Origin: Ureaplasma sp. Hg2
Lineage (GTDB): Bacteria > Bacillota_I > Bacilli_A > Mycoplasmatales > Mycoplasmoidaceae
Direction: 5' to 3'
Length of the DNA: 34,693 nucleotides
NCBI GenBank assembly: GCA_021378525.1
Contig: JAACJW010000011.1
Span: 1 to 34,693, forward strand
The notes under the pieces were generated by a model. That model worked only from the letters and a program-made list of their open reading frames with translations. It was not told where the DNA came from and made no database searches. The stretch's first letter is position 1. Each line of letters starts with the position of its first letter. Position numbers and translations under genes: made by a program. Positions 1 to 10,953 of the stretch are shown here, piece by piece.

Positions 1-555
1 TATGGCGCTTCTAAATTAGCTAGTGAATGATTAATTAAAAGTGCGATTGAAGCTTATGGGATTAATGCAATCATCCTTCGTTATTTTAATGTAGCTGGCG
101 CTAGTGACTCAGGACTTTATGGTTCGCGAGTTAGTAACCCGACATTATTAATCCCAGTTATTAATAAATCATTGATCGAGAAATTCCAAATGAAAGTTTT
201 CGGAACTGACTATAAAACAACGCGTGATGGTTCTTGTTTACGAGACTTCATTCATATTGCTGATTTAGCAAAAGCACATATTTTAGCTTTAGATTGAATG
301 CTTAAAAATAATAAATCAAATGATTTTAATTTAGGCACTAATAGTGGCTACACTGTTTTAGAAGTAATTAATGAGGCGTCTAAGGTTATCAACAAAAAAG
401 TTGATTTCATTGAAGCACCCCGCCGTGCAGGGGACCCTGACCGTCTAATTACTAAAAACGATAAAGCAAACAAAACATTGCAATGAAAACCAACCCACAC
501 ACTTGCTGACATGATCAAATCAGATTATGACTTTAGAATTAAATTATATAAATAA
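1..555 (+). CDS. galE: UDP-glucose 4-epimerase, C-terminal part (5' end outside window)
   Basis: Extended short-chain dehydrogenase/reductase that interconverts UDP-glucose and UDP-galactose in the cytoplasm, feeding glycolipid or capsule precursors. The window opens exactly at the catalytic YxxxK motif (YGASK), so the NAD-binding Rossmann half is missing to the left. What remains shows the typical epimerase blocks: LRYFNVAGA, a TRDGSCLRDFIHI block (family DGTxxRDYIHV) and FNLGTNSGYTVLEV. Two in-frame TGA codons (28-30 and 295-297) fall where Trp fits. The stop is TAA at 553-555. The next gene starts 11 bases later, so the two are probably cotranscribed. Other sugar-nucleotide epimerases are possible, but the RDxIH and NLG blocks are typical of GalE. 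Confidence 0.9.
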
Positions 556-566
556 GAGGGTTATTC

Positions 567-1556
567 ATGGCAAAAAAAGCTTACAAAATCGAAGAACAAA
601 TTAGTCGTTTAAAAGAAAAAGGACTGATAGTTGATGATAAATGTTGTCAATATTTATTGTATAACACATATTATTTTTTAATCAACGGATACCGTGCGCC
701 ATTCATTGACGAATATAAAAACTTTCTTCTAGGGAGTTCAATCGAAGATCTTAAAAATATGATGTCCTTTGACAATGAATTAAGAAATTTAATGTTACAA
801 GTAACGTTATTACTTGAACATCGGATCAAAGCTGTTTTTGCCCATTTCTATTCAATCGATATTGGCATGTATAAATATTTATTAATGGAAGGTTATGACA
901 AGAACAACGCAGCCAACGTTTATAAGAATGATGTTGTTAGTCAGACAAAACACTGACCGTCATTAGATGTTGATAAATATTTTATTAAAAAAGTTGGTGA
1001 TATTGTTAAGTTAAATGGCAAAATAATAAACAAGCATATTCTAGATCACTATGACTCGGTCTTATCTCATCATATGGAAAAGCACGGCCACATCCCATTG
1101 TTTATAACTATCAATCAGATTTCATTAAACCTCTTTAGTGAAATGTTTCAATGAACCGATGAAAAGACTCAAAACAATATTTCAAAACAGTTTGCTTGTA
1201 GTACGAAACACTTTATTAACCTAATCGAATTAACTAGGAAAGTTCGTAATAAAGCAGCTCACTTTGAACGATTATATACTTTTAAAGGATTCGGCACAGA
1301 ACCTAACAAGGAATATAAAATAATTCCATATTTTAAATCTGTTAGCATTTTTTTCACGCGCGATGAATATGAAGATTATGTTGATCAATTATATGATTTG
1401 ATTAAAAAATATCTAAGTAAATATGATGATGAGACACAGCAAAAAATAAATAAAACATTAGGCTTAGAAGACGAACGAGAAGTATTTAAAAAGAAAGCTG
1501 AACTATTTTCACCAGATGAAATCCCGTTCTGTAAAAATTTTAAGACAGGCTGTTAG
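567..1556 (+). CDS. Abi_2 family (AbiD/AbiF-like) HEPN-domain protein
   Basis: 329 residues, reading through TGA at 954-956 and 1152-1154 as Trp. It matches the Abi-like (Abi_2) family known from abortive-infection phage defence. The N-terminal block (YYFLINGYRAPF, about residues 31-42) corresponds to the family's YYxLxGYxxPF region. Near residue 227 the motif RNKAAHFERLY gives an R-x4-H pair (R227, H232), the signature of HEPN RNases. The protein is therefore a candidate RNA-cleaving abortive-infection effector; that activity is inferred from the family. A ribosome site (agagg) lies just before the ATG and overlaps the end of galE's context. A T-rich run follows the stop at 1557-1566. There is no room for a separate gene or long RNA upstream, only 11 bases. 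Confidence 0.8.
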
Positions 1557-1637
1557 TCCTTTTTTTACATTAAAAAATTGATAGAGCGTTATGAGAAAAA
1601 TATTGATGTGATAAACTTTAGATATAGGGGATAACTT

Positions 1638-2951
1638 ATGAAACGAAGAAATTTTTTAAAAATAGGTAGTGTTTTAGGATTAGTTGCAATTGGTTTGACA
1701 ATTCCATTAGCGATGACAAGTTGTAGTTCAACAGCAACAACTCCAAATGTAGACCAACCCGCACATTCAATTGTTCGCCCAACACCATTATTTATAAATG
1801 TACCGAGCGAGATAACTAAAGTAAATTTTAGTGCAGCGAACACAATTAATAAAACCGAATTAATTGGCGAAATTAGATTGCTAAATGTAGCAATGAAAAA
1901 GAATCCTTTAATGATGTATGATCTAACGATAGATTTCTCTCAATATGGTTTATATGATTTGAAGGACAACAAATGTTTGCCCAATGAGTTATTTGATTTA
2001 GGCAATCAATTGGACGGATTGCATTTTATTGGTCTTAAAACTCATGCCCCTCAAGGCGAGTTAGACTATGTCTTTAATTTAGATGCACGGTTTTCAAAAT
2101 TTAAAAAACTTAGAACACTAGAAATTTTAGGAACAAAGGATGAAGGCGTCATTCGCTGTCAACCAGAAGCGTTAAATGCGCTTAATTCACTTGTAACACT
2201 TAAAATAATGGGCCAATCAATTTATGATGTCGACGGGATTATCACTGCAAAAAGTAGCTCATCTTATTCAATTGAAAATGTGGATATTAAAACCAATGAT
2301 TCTAGTCAGAATCATGTTCCATCGTTTATTTATAATTTACCAAATTTAGTTGAGCTTTCAATTGGATCTAAAATTACTAAACTAGATGATCGCATTTGTG
2401 CTTTTAAATTTTTGTGATTTTTAGATTTATCTAATAATCAAATCACCGTACTTCCTAAAAATAAATTTCAATCGAATTATCTTTCGACAATAAATTTAGC
2501 GAATAACAAGATTACTACGCTCCCAGACACAATGCTTAAAAATGGCTCGGTTTATAATTTGAACTTAGCGAACAACAAATTAACGGGGTTAGGGTCAAGC
2601 TTTTCAAGCTTATCTAATTTAGGATTATTAAACATTAATAATAATATCTTTAATAAAATTCCTTCCAGTGTACTTAAAATGAATCACTTAACTAGTTTCT
2701 CATGTGCCAATAATAATTATTCACTTGAAGCGATTGATAAATCAATTGCTAATTTAACATCTCTTAAAGTGTTAAACCTAGCGGGCAATACTACAGTGGA
2801 AGTGATACCTTCAGCAATTAAGGGGATGCAGAATATAACGACACTATCATTACCGGTTGGGGCAGATGTATTTGACGATGGCCAAATGGTCCCAGAATCA
2901 ATTGATAACGCTAAATTAATTTGACCTGATTTAATAACCTACGATGCATAG
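1638..2951 (+). CDS. Leucine-rich-repeat surface lipoprotein
   Basis: 437 residues, with TGA read as Trp at 2415 and 2922. The N-terminus is a lipoprotein signal: basic MKRRNFLK, a hydrophobic core, then the lipobox AMTSC with C29 as the lipidated residue. The middle and C-terminal parts hold irregular leucine-rich repeats, for example LDLSNNQITVLP, INLANNKITTLP, LNLANNKLTGL, LNINNNIFNKIP and LNLAGN, with about 23-residue spacing typical of bacterial LRRs. It should sit on the outer face of the membrane as a binding or adhesion protein; the ligand is unknown. A ribosome site (agggg) precedes the ATG. An 80-base gap separates it from the Abi-like gene, and a clear terminator follows, so it is probably monocistronic or ends the galE transcript. 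Confidence 0.85.
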
Positions 2952-2990
2952 ATAATAAAATATATCTTTAAAATAGGTATATTTTATTAT
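2952..2990 (+). terminator. Intrinsic terminator after the LRR lipoprotein
   Basis: A 13-bp perfect stem (2952-2964 with 2978-2990) is followed by a T-rich tail (ttcattttcttttt). It starts immediately after the TAG stop. The stem is all A/T apart from the loop, so efficiency is uncertain. Confidence 0.7.
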
Positions 2991-3047
2991 TTCATTTTCT
3001 TTTTGTTATAAAATTAATTGAAACAATTAAATTTAAGGGGATTGAGA

Positions 3048-3593
3048 ATGGCTAAATGTTTATACAAAACTAATTATTTAAGTTTGATGGAATCCGACAA
3101 AGGCTTCTTTTATGGTGAACGTAAAGGGATTGATAGTAGTGCAACGCTTTGCTATCAAAAACGTGCGGACGGCTATTATTTTTTAATAAGATATCAACTG
3201 CTTCCGATTAGAAGTGAAGCAAATATTTCCAACAAACTTTATGCTTGTTGCATTACCGGCTCAATCGAACCCAATGAAACCTTTGAATCAAATATTATTA
3301 AAGAAGTCGCCGAGGAATCAGGCTTCGTCATCAATCAATCGTTGATAGTGGCATCAAATATTTATGTTGCAACAACGCAAATGAATGAGAATGTAAAAAC
3401 ATTTATTGTTGATATTACTAATAGTTCTCAAAAGGAATTCCATGGTGATGGCAGTTATTTTGAAAGCATCAGTGAGAATAGATGATTATCAGCTAAGCAA
3501 TTAGAAGCAATTATTTATGACAATTCTGAACCTTATTTAGTTAATTTATACATTGCTTACGATTTATTTAAACGAAAAGTTTTAGGGAGATAA
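3048..3593 (+). CDS. NUDIX hydrolase
   Basis: 181 residues. The NUDIX box spans residues 71-93 and fits G-x5-E-x7-KE-x2-EE-x-G-F, with the usual Arg of REUxEE replaced by Lys (KEVAEESGF). NUDIX enzymes hydrolyse nucleoside diphosphates linked to another group (ADP-ribose, NADH, dinucleoside polyphosphates or oxidised nucleotides) using Mg2+ held by the box glutamates. The length and the early Tyr/Phe-rich strand suggest an ADP-ribose or sugar-nucleotide pyrophosphatase, but the substrate cannot be read from the sequence. ATG at 3048 was chosen because aagggg lies 7 bases upstream; an in-frame TTG at 3018 lacks such a site. TGA at 3483 is Trp. It ends 5 bases before uvrA and is probably cotranscribed with it. 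Confidence 0.85.
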
Positions 3594-3598
3594 TTCAA

Positions 3599-6436
3599 AT
3601 GAAAATACATGACGCCATTGTTATTAAAGGTGCAAGAGAAAACAACCTTAAAAATATTGACATTGAAATACCAAAGAATAAATTCGTAGTTATTACTGGA
3701 CTATCGGGTTCGGGTAAATCATCACTAGCGTTTGACACCATCTATGCTGAGGGTCAAAGACGTTATTTAGAATCACTTTCATCATATGCAAGACAATTTC
3801 TTGGCGGCAACGAAAAACCAGAAGTTGATTCGATTGAAGGTTTATCGCCAGCGATTGCGATTGATCAAAAATCAACTTCTCACAACCCACGTTCAACCGT
3901 CGGTACAGTGACTGAAATTTATGACTATCTAAGAGTCCTTTTTGCAAGAATTGGGAAACCATATTGTATCAAGGGACATGGTGAAATCAAGACTCAAACT
4001 ATCAAACAAATCCTTGATAGTATTTTAGAATTAGAAGATGGTGCAAAAGTTCAAATCTTAGCACCGATCGCTTCGAACGCAAAAGGAACTTTTAAGAACG
4101 ATTTTATCAATCTTAAAAAAGAAGGTTTTTTAAGAGTTAGAGTGGACGGTGCCACTTTAAGTTTGGATGATGAAATCAATCTTGAAAAAAACAAGAAACA
4201 TAAAATTGAAATTGTAATTGACCGAATCGTTTTACACCGCGACCAACAGACTCGCTCACGATTATATGATGCGATTGAAGTGACTTTAAAACAATCGAAA
4301 GGTTCAGTCATCATTTTGCACGAGGATGAGGAATTATTATTTAATGAAAATTATTCATGTAATGAATGTGGTTTTGCAATTCCAGAATTGGAACCACGCT
4401 TATTTTCATTTAATTCACCCATCGGAGCTTGTAGTCAATGTAAGGGCTTAGGTTTTACCTTTGAACCAGACGAGGATCGAATGACACCCAATAAAAGTTT
4501 ATCAATTAATCAAGGCGGGATTGACTATTTTAAAAACACAGTTAACACAACATCGATTGATTGACAACGCTTCAACAATATCATTAAGCATTACGGTATC
4601 GATCCAAAAGCACCAATTAAAAATCTAACCAAAGAAGATATGCGCCATTTATTGTACGGATCTGAAGAACCAATTCATATTACAATTGTATCTAGTAGCG
4701 GTAGTAAAATGGAAAAATATGAATACGTTGAAGGTATTTTAGCATTAGTTAAACGTCGCCATTTTGAAACTTCTTCAGCAATGGCGCGAGAACATTATTC
4801 AAAATACATGGCAGAAAAAACATGTGTTTTATGTCATGGTAAAAAATTATCACAAGAAGCTTTGTGTGTTCTTGTTGGAACAAAAAATATCATTGAAATA
4901 ACCGAGATGGTTGTGACTGACACGATTGATTATTTTCTAAAAGTTAAACTAACTGACAATCAAACATTTATTGCTAAGCAAGTTTTAAAGGAAATTATTG
5001 ATCGATTAACTTTTCTAAAAAATGTTGGTTTAGATTATTTGTCATTATCACGAACGGCATCAACATTATCTGGTGGCGAAGCGCAACGGATTAGATTGGC
5101 AACACAAATTGGGAGTCATTTAACTGGCGTTTTATATGTCCTAGATGAACCTTCAATCGGGCTGCATCAAAAAGATAACGCAAAATTAATTGAGACTTTA
5201 AAAGCAATGCGTGATTTAGGTAACACCTTAATAATTGTTGAACACGATGAAGAAACGATGATGCAGGCAGATTGTCTAATTGATATTGGTCCAAGAGCAG
5301 GAATCGAAGGTGGACATGTTGTTGCGATGGGAACGCCGCAAGAAGTTATGGCTAATAAGGATTCAATTACTGGGCAATATTTATCAGGTACTAAATGAAT
5401 TCCCGTTCCCAAAACACGGCGTGGAGGGAACGGTAGAAAGCTTATTTTAAAAGGGGCGAGTGGCAATAATTTAAAGAAAGTAAATATTACTATTCCTTTA
5501 AATAAATTTATTGTTGTGACTGGGGTTTCGGGTTCAGGTAAATCAACCCTAATATTAGAAACATTAGTTAAAGGAATAGAAAGAAATAATTTTGATCCTT
5601 TTGTTAAACCATTACCTTTCCGTGACCTAATTGGATGTAACCATATTGATAAGATCGTTAAGGTTTCACAAAACCCAATTGGGCGAACACCGCGGAGTAA
5701 TCCAGCGACATACGTTGGAGTATTTGATGATATTAGAACTGTTTTTGCAACGGTTCCAGAAGCAAAAGAACGTGGTTATCAAAAGAGTCGTTTCTCATTC
5801 AATATTCCTGGTGGACGTTGTGATCGTTGTCGTGGTGACGGAACAATTCGCATCGGAATGCATTTCTTGCCAGACGTTTATATTAAATGTGAAGAATGTA
5901 ACGGCCATAAATATAATGAGGAAACTTTAACAATTAAATTTAAAGGTAAATCAATTTATGACATTCTTGAAATGCCAATTGATGAAGCGGTTGATTTTTT
6001 TAGAAACATTCCAGCCATTCATCATAAGTTACAATTAATGGTTGATGTCGGTTTAGGATATTTAAAACTTGGCGCCTCATCAACAACTCTTTCAGGCGGC
6101 GAAGCACAACGAATTAAATTAGCTAAATTCCTACAGCGAAGAGCAACTGGTAAAACGTTATTCGTTCTTGATGAACCAACAACCGGTTTACACACCGATG
6201 ATATTGCCCGACTTATTGATGTTTTAAATCGAATCGTTAATAAGGGTGACACTGTATTAGTGATCGAACATAACCTTGATTTAATTAAGGTTGCCGATTA
6301 TGTTATCGATTTAGGACCTGAGGGCGGTAATAATGGTGGCGAGGTGATTGCAACCGGAACACCTGAACAATTGTTATCGCACGACCACATATCTTATACT
6401 GCCCAATATCTAAAGAAAGTATTATACAAAGGATAA
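3599..6436 (+). CDS. uvrA: Excinuclease ABC subunit A
   Basis: 945 residues, the normal UvrA length, with TGA as Trp at 4562 and 5396. UvrA is the dimeric ABC-type ATPase that recognises bulky DNA lesions and loads UvrB in nucleotide excision repair. First half: Walker [10 protein letters not shown] (residues 34-42), zinc module C254-x2-C257-x20-C278-x2-C281, ABC signature [14 protein letters not shown] and Walker [10 protein letters not shown]. Second half: Walker [10 protein letters not shown] (642-650), a second zinc module with CDRC and CEEC, signature [14 protein letters not shown] and DEPTTGLH. All catalytic motifs are intact. It lies 5 bases after the NUDIX gene and 3 bases before guaC, indicating one operon. 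The separate SOS-type context of uvrBC is not in this window. Confidence 0.97.
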
Positions 6437-6439
6437 ACC

Positions 6440-7405
6440 ATGAAAATTTTTGACTATGAGGATATTCAATTAATCCCATCAAGATGTATTGTAAAATCAA
6501 GGAAAGAATGTGACACTTCTGTTAAATTGGGAGGATTTACATTTAAAATCCCGGTTGTTCCAGCGAATATGAAAACTGTTATAGATGAAAAATTAGCGAT
6601 ATGATTAGCTGAGAATGGTTATTTTTATGTTATGCATCGTTTTGATACTGATAATCTTAAGTTTACCAAAATGATGCATGATAAAAAGTTATTCGCATCA
6701 ATCGCTGTTGGGATTAAACAACAGGACTACGATTTGTTAGAAGAAATGCATAAACAAAAAATATTTCCTGAATTTGTTACAATAGATATCGCTCACGGAC
6801 ATTCTTTGAGCGTTAAGGCGATGATTGAAGCAATTAGAAGGTATTTACCCAAAACTTTTATTATTGCGGGTAATATCGCTACCCCTGAAGCTATTAAGGA
6901 TTTAGAAAAATGAGGGGCAGACGCAACCAAAGTTGGGATTGGACCTGGGAAGGTATGTATTACCAAACTTAAAACCGGTTATGGAACCGGTGGTTGACAA
7001 TTAGCGGCCCTTAAATGATGCTCACAAGCTTCCACTAAACCAATTATCGCTGATGGCGGACTTCGCTATAATGGCGATATTGCTAAATCAATTCGTTTTG
7101 GCGCCACCATGGCAATGGTCGGAAGCATGTTGGCTGGCCACGAGGAATCACCGGGGGCAACCATTAAAAAAGATAATAAACTATATAAAGAATATTACGG
7201 TAGTGCATCAGAATTTAATAAAGGATCTAACGATAATATCGAAGGTAAAAAGATTTTAATTCCCCATAAGGGAAAAATCATCAATACACTTAATGAAATG
7301 CAACAAGATTTGCAATCTTCGATTTCATATGCTGGCGGCAAAACAATCGAAGCAATAAAAACTTCAGATTACGTGATTGTAAAAAATTCGATTCTTGAGA
7401 GATAA
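6440..7405 (+). CDS. guaC: GMP reductase
   Basis: 321 residues; TGA codons (6602, 6911, 6995, 7016 region) read as Trp. It converts GMP to IMP with NADPH, letting a purine-auxotrophic mollicute balance salvaged guanine and adenine nucleotides. The TIM-barrel lacks the CBS pair found in IMP dehydrogenase. The catalytic loop [11 protein letters not shown] carries Cys173, and the block [16 protein letters not shown] is the GMP reductase form rather than the IMPDH one. The N-terminus [15 protein letters not shown] also fits type 2 GuaC. A ribosome site (aaagga) overlaps the uvrA stop, 3 bases upstream, so it is the last gene of the NUDIX-uvrA-guaC operon, ended by the bidirectional terminator at 7436. 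Confidence 0.93.
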
Positions 7406-7435
7406 GATTAATAATTATAAAATAAGAACATTAAA

Positions 7436-7468
7436 AAAACACTTTAGCTTTTATTGCTAAAGTGTTTT
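7436..7468. terminator. Bidirectional terminator between guaC and rpiB
   Basis: A perfect 13-bp stem (7436-7448 with 7456-7468, core CACTTTAGC/GCTAAAGTG) and a 7-base loop, flanked by an A-run on the left and a T-run on the right. It lies between convergent genes, so it can serve both strands. Confidence 0.9.
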
Positions 7469-7481
7469 AATTGTATTGTTT

Positions 7482-8366
7482 CTAATCATCTAAAATTGAT
7501 TCATCAAAACTATTCATGATTTCTTCTAGTTCCTCATCAACGTTCTTTTCACTAACGGGTTCTTCGTTTTTTATTATTTTAGTATCGTTAGCCTTCGCTT
7601 GTTGTTCATTGTATTCGACTTGATGCTTTGTCAAGGTTCAATCGTGACCGCGAGCATATAATAATTCTGGATCATTAATCAAGTGATTGGATTCGTTAAT
7701 TTTCAATTTTTCTTTTTTCGAAAACTTTGATGGTTTAGAAGAACGTGTTGTTAAAGCTTTAATATCGTCATCATTTAATGATTCGATTTTAATGGCGCCA
7801 TTTTCTGATGCTTCTAAATCATTAATAAAAGTTCCATTCGCAGTAACGCCAGCTACTTTTGAACTTTTTAATTTTACTGTGGGTTCAAAATAAACGGTGG
7901 GATCAATCGATGAAATTATATGTTCATTTTCATAATCAGCTATTTTCTTAAGTCGATTTGCGTGACGTCCGCCCAAAAATTTATTTGTCAAAAAGATGGT
8001 TATCATTTCGATTATTTCTTCAACATCAAACATTCTGGCACCAAAAGCAATAACATTAGCGTTGTTATGTTGTTTTGCTAATTCTGCGGTTTCTTTATTA
8101 TATAACAGGGCAGCACGAATACCATGGACCTTGTTAGCAGCAATGCTAATGCCAATGCCGGTCCCACAAATTATAATTCCTAATGATTTATCATCACTAG
8201 CAACTCGTTCAGCAACTTTTATTCCATAATCAGGATAATCGACACTATCAAAGCTATCGGTTCCTAAATTAACCATTTGATAACCTTCTTTAGTAAAGTG
8301 GTTAATAATTTCTTGTTTGAATTCCGGTGAAGAATGATCTCCTCCGATATATATTTTTTTAGTCAT
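7482..8366 (-). CDS. rpiB: RpiB/LacA/LacB-family sugar-phosphate isomerase with long C-terminal extension
   Basis: 294 residues; TGA near 7635 is Trp and the true stop is TAG at 7482-7484. Residues 1-145 are a full RpiB domain: GGDHSSPEFK at the start, CGTGIGIS with active-site Cys67, NVIAFGARM and GGRHANR. RpiB interconverts ribose-5-phosphate and ribulose-5-phosphate in the non-oxidative pentose phosphate pathway. The family is usually about 145-150 residues, so the second half is an addition: a segment rich in Lys, Ser and Asp, a motif with Trp near ARGHDWTLTKHQ, then an acidic tail ending SILDD. I do not recognise the extension. The start overlaps the tsaC stop by 8 bases, so translation is probably coupled. 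Confidence 0.88.
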
Positions 8367-8916
8367 TTTGCTTTTTTATCTGATTGAGAGTAAAGAATTT
8401 TTCAATCTCATCAATGTTATCTCCTTTACGTAATATCTTTCAATTGTCTATGTCTATAATTGTAGAGGCTTTTTCTGTTTTTTGTTTCCCTTTTACAATA
8501 ATTAAATCTCAAATGTATTCTGAAAACTTTGTAACTGCATCCTCATCACTTAAAATTGGAGGTTCGCCAGAAATGTTTGCGCTACTTGAAAACAGCGGTC
8601 CAGTCCGAGATATTATTTTTAATAAAGGGATTGAATCGGGCATACGGAATGATTTGCCGTGCATGACAATTGTTGTTGCCCCTGGCCAAAACTTATATAA
8701 AAATTTTTCTTGCAACGGGCTTAAATTATTCAAAAGGTCGTGATTGCAAACGAACAAAATAAGTTTTTTACTACGCACTCTTTTTTTGATGTGGTATATT
8801 AATTTTTCATCCATGCCAACAATTCCCATCACGGTATCAGTTGGAACAATAGCACACTTATTATTTTTTAATTCAAAAATAATTGCTTCCATTTCTTTTA
8901 AATCATAAATTCGCAT
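8359..8916 (-). CDS. tsaC: Threonylcarbamoyl-AMP synthase (Sua5/YrdC/TsaC family)
   Basis: 185 residues, with two TGA-encoded Trp in the last third. It makes threonylcarbamoyl-AMP from threonine, bicarbonate and ATP, the first step of the t6A37 modification of ANN-decoding tRNAs. Seen in the sequence: PTDTVMG (residues 25-31), the basic KRVRSKK segment, WPGATTIV, and the C-terminal SSSANISGEPP signature. It is a single-domain YrdC-type protein without a Sua5 C-terminal domain. A ribosome site (aggag) overlaps the prmC stop, 9 bases upstream of the ATG, and its own stop lies inside rpiB, so it is in the middle of the prfA-prmC-tsaC-rpiB run. prmC next to a Sua5/YrdC gene is a common Firmicute arrangement. 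Confidence 0.9.
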
Positions 8917-8925
8917 ATAAGGCTC

Positions 8926-9768
8926 CTATAACAAATTATCGATAATACACACTCGATCGTTACTATCGTAATCTTTTATAAAACGGACATGGCCCTTTTT
9001 AATGTACTTATCGATTAATTTTTGGATCGCTGCTTTTTGGTCAAAGCCAATTTCAAGGGCAATCATAAATTTTGGATTACATATTTGTTCATATGTTGAA
9101 AATAGTTTTTCATAGAAGAATAAACCATGGTCGGGTGCAAATAATGCTGCATGAGGTTCATAGTCATAAACCGATTTAGGTAGCTTTGCTGCTTTGTCAA
9201 TATATGGCGGATTACATACGATAACATCGAATTTTAATTCCTTTTTTATTATAGTATCAATAAAATCACCGTGTCTAATATCAACTTTAGCATTTAATTT
9301 AATTGCATTTTCCTTGCTAGTTTGCATTGCTTCTAAATCAATATCGGTTAAAGTAACTTCACTAGTCGGCACTTTTTTCTTAATTGTAATACCAATTACA
9401 CCGCTACCACTACATAAATCAAGAATCTTTTTTTTAGGTAAATCTTCAATTGTGTTAATTACATTTTCAACTAATAATTCAGTTTCTTTACGAGGTGAAA
9501 AAACATTATCATTAATAATGAATTCATATCCATAAAAATTAGTTTTGTGAATAATGTAAGCTAGCGGTTTTTGATTAACTAAATAATCATTCAAAGCAGC
9601 AAAGTATTCTTCTTCGTTTAAAGTGTTTAAACTAGCGCAACTAATGAAATCTAGTTTGTTTTTAATCAATGGATTGAAATTATATAATAATTTGTAAGCG
9701 ACTTCAACATCATCGTGTTGCTTCTTTAAAAGCTCAGACGCTTTGTTAATTAATGTTTTGTTATCCAT
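8926..9768 (-). CDS. prmC: Release factor glutamine methyltransferase
   Basis: 280 residues, the usual size of PrmC (HemK). It methylates the glutamine of the GGQ motif in peptide chain release factors, using S-adenosylmethionine. The N-terminal helical domain is followed by FSPRKETE, the SAM-binding loop LDLCSGSGVIGI and the catalytic NPPY (residues 186-189). Its partner, release factor 1, is encoded directly upstream: the prfA stop and the prmC start share one base (TAATG), a strong sign of translational coupling. In an organism that reads UGA as Trp there is no RF2, so RF1 is its only expected class I substrate. Confidence 0.95.
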   Translation of the reverse strand: MDNKTLINKASELLKKQHDDVEVAYKLLYNFNPLIKNKLDFISCASLNTLNEEEYFAALNDYLVNQKPLAYIIHKTNFYGYEFIINDNVFSPRKETELLVENVINTIEDLPKKKILDLCSGSGVIGITIKKKVPTSEVTLTDIDLEAMQTSKENAIKLNAKVDIRHGDFIDTIIKKELKFDVIVCNPPYIDKAAKLPKSVYDYEPHAALFAPDHGLFFYEKLFSTYEQICNPKFMIALEIGFDQKAAIQKLIDKYIKKGHVRFIKDYDSNDRVCIIDNLL

Positions 9769-10847
9769 TATAATGCCAACCCACTCATTAATGTAGTTTG
9801 TTCATCGGTAATTAAAGCGTCGATGATTTCGTCTAACTTACCTAACATGATTTGGTCGAGTTTATTTAAACTTAAACCGATTCGATGATCAGTCACTCGG
9901 TTTTGAGAATAATTATAAGTTCTAATTTTTTCAGAGCGATCACCACGACCGACTTGCCCTTTTCTTAAATCAGATAGTTCATCATGACGTTCGGCAGTTG
10001 CTTTATCCCAAAGCTTAGCCCGTAACATTCGCATTGCCGTTTCTCTATTTTGAATTTGACTTTTACCATCTTGACAAGCAGCGACAACGCCGGTTGGTAA
10101 GTGAGTAATTCGAACTGCAGATTCAGTTCGGTTAACGTGTTGGCCACCAGCGCCGCCGGCACGGAAGGTATCGACTCTTAAATCACCAGGATTAATTTTA
10201 ACATCGATTTCATCTTGTTCGGGCAAGACAGCAACAGTAATTGTTGAGGTATGAACACGCCCTTTAGATTCAGTTAAAGGAACGCGTTGAACACGGTGGA
10301 CACCTGATTCAAATTTCATTTTACTATATACTTCATCGCCACTAACACTAAAACTAATGAAATCATATCCATGAGCTTGTGATTGGATTTCTAGAATGGT
10401 AATTTTTCAGTTTTGATTTTCTGCATATTGCTTATAAGCATCAAAAATATTCCCGACAAAAATGCTTGCTTCATCGCCACCTGCAGCTGGACGCATTTCG
10501 ATAATAACGTTCTTATCATCGTTTGGATCAACCGGAAGAAGGAGAATTTTTAATGCCGCTTCTAGAGCTGGGATATTGCGTTTTGATTCTTCAAGTTCAG
10601 CTTGTGCTAAAGAAATTAACTCTTTATCATTTTCGGTTTTAATAATTTCTTCAGCATCAATTCCTGCTTCGATAAATTGTTTATAAAGCTTATATTTATC
10701 CACTATTTTAGAAGTGTGTTTTAATTGACGATTAAGGTTTTTCATTTCCTCAATATCACTACCGACAGTTTCTAATTTTTTACTTAAAACAAGTGAATTT
10801 TTATAGACTCGAATTAAAGCTTCATATAATTTTTTGTTGTATTCCAT
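9768..10847 (-). CDS. prfA: Peptide chain release factor 1
   Basis: 359 residues, normal RF1 length, with one TGA-encoded Trp near 10405. It recognises UAA and UAG and triggers peptide release. The stop-codon tripeptide is the RF1 type PxT (PLT, residues 190-192, in RVPLTES), and the catalytic GGQ lies at 234-236 in a GGAGGQHVN context. The segment [16 protein letters not shown] is also typical. I placed the start at ATG 10847 (MEYNKK), preceded by aggaaa about 10 bases upstream. The longer in-frame start at 10901 would translate through the terminator hairpin at 10878-10899 and is rejected. It overlaps prmC by one base and follows rpmE by 111 bases. Confidence 0.95.
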
Positions 10848-10877
10848 GTTGTATGATTTCCTAACTTTAAAATAAAA

Positions 10878-10899
10878 GACGTTAGTAGAAACTAACGTC
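10878..10899 (-). terminator. Intrinsic terminator or attenuator between rpmE and prfA
   Basis: A perfect 9-bp stem (GACGTTAGT/ACTAACGTC) with a 4-base loop, followed on the minus strand by cttttatttt. It sits only about 30 bases before the prfA start, so it should reduce or end transcription coming from rpmE unless read-through or a local promoter supplies prfA. Confidence 0.75.
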
Positions 10900-10935
10900 A
10901 AGATGTATTAATAATGTAATAATTTATTTAAAAAC

Positions 10936-10953
10936 ACTCTTGAAAACAAGAGT
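10936..10953 (-). terminator. Weak hairpin with T-run just after rpmE
   Basis: A 7-bp stem ACTCTTG/CAAGAGT with a 4-base loop, followed on the minus strand by gttttta, 5 bases after the rpmE stop. With the hairpin at 10878 it forms a double terminator region. Confidence 0.5.

Noticed and set aside
3018-3047. TTG start for the NUDIX gene
   Set aside because: The ATG at 3048 has aagggg at good distance; the TTG has none.
5631-5930. Alternative frame ORF inside uvrA
   Set aside because: A shadow of the uvrA frame, whose ABC motifs are clear.
10848-10901. Longer prfA start giving 18 extra residues
   Set aside because: It would run through the terminator hairpin at 10878-10899. The normal RF1 length and ribosome site fit ATG 10847.
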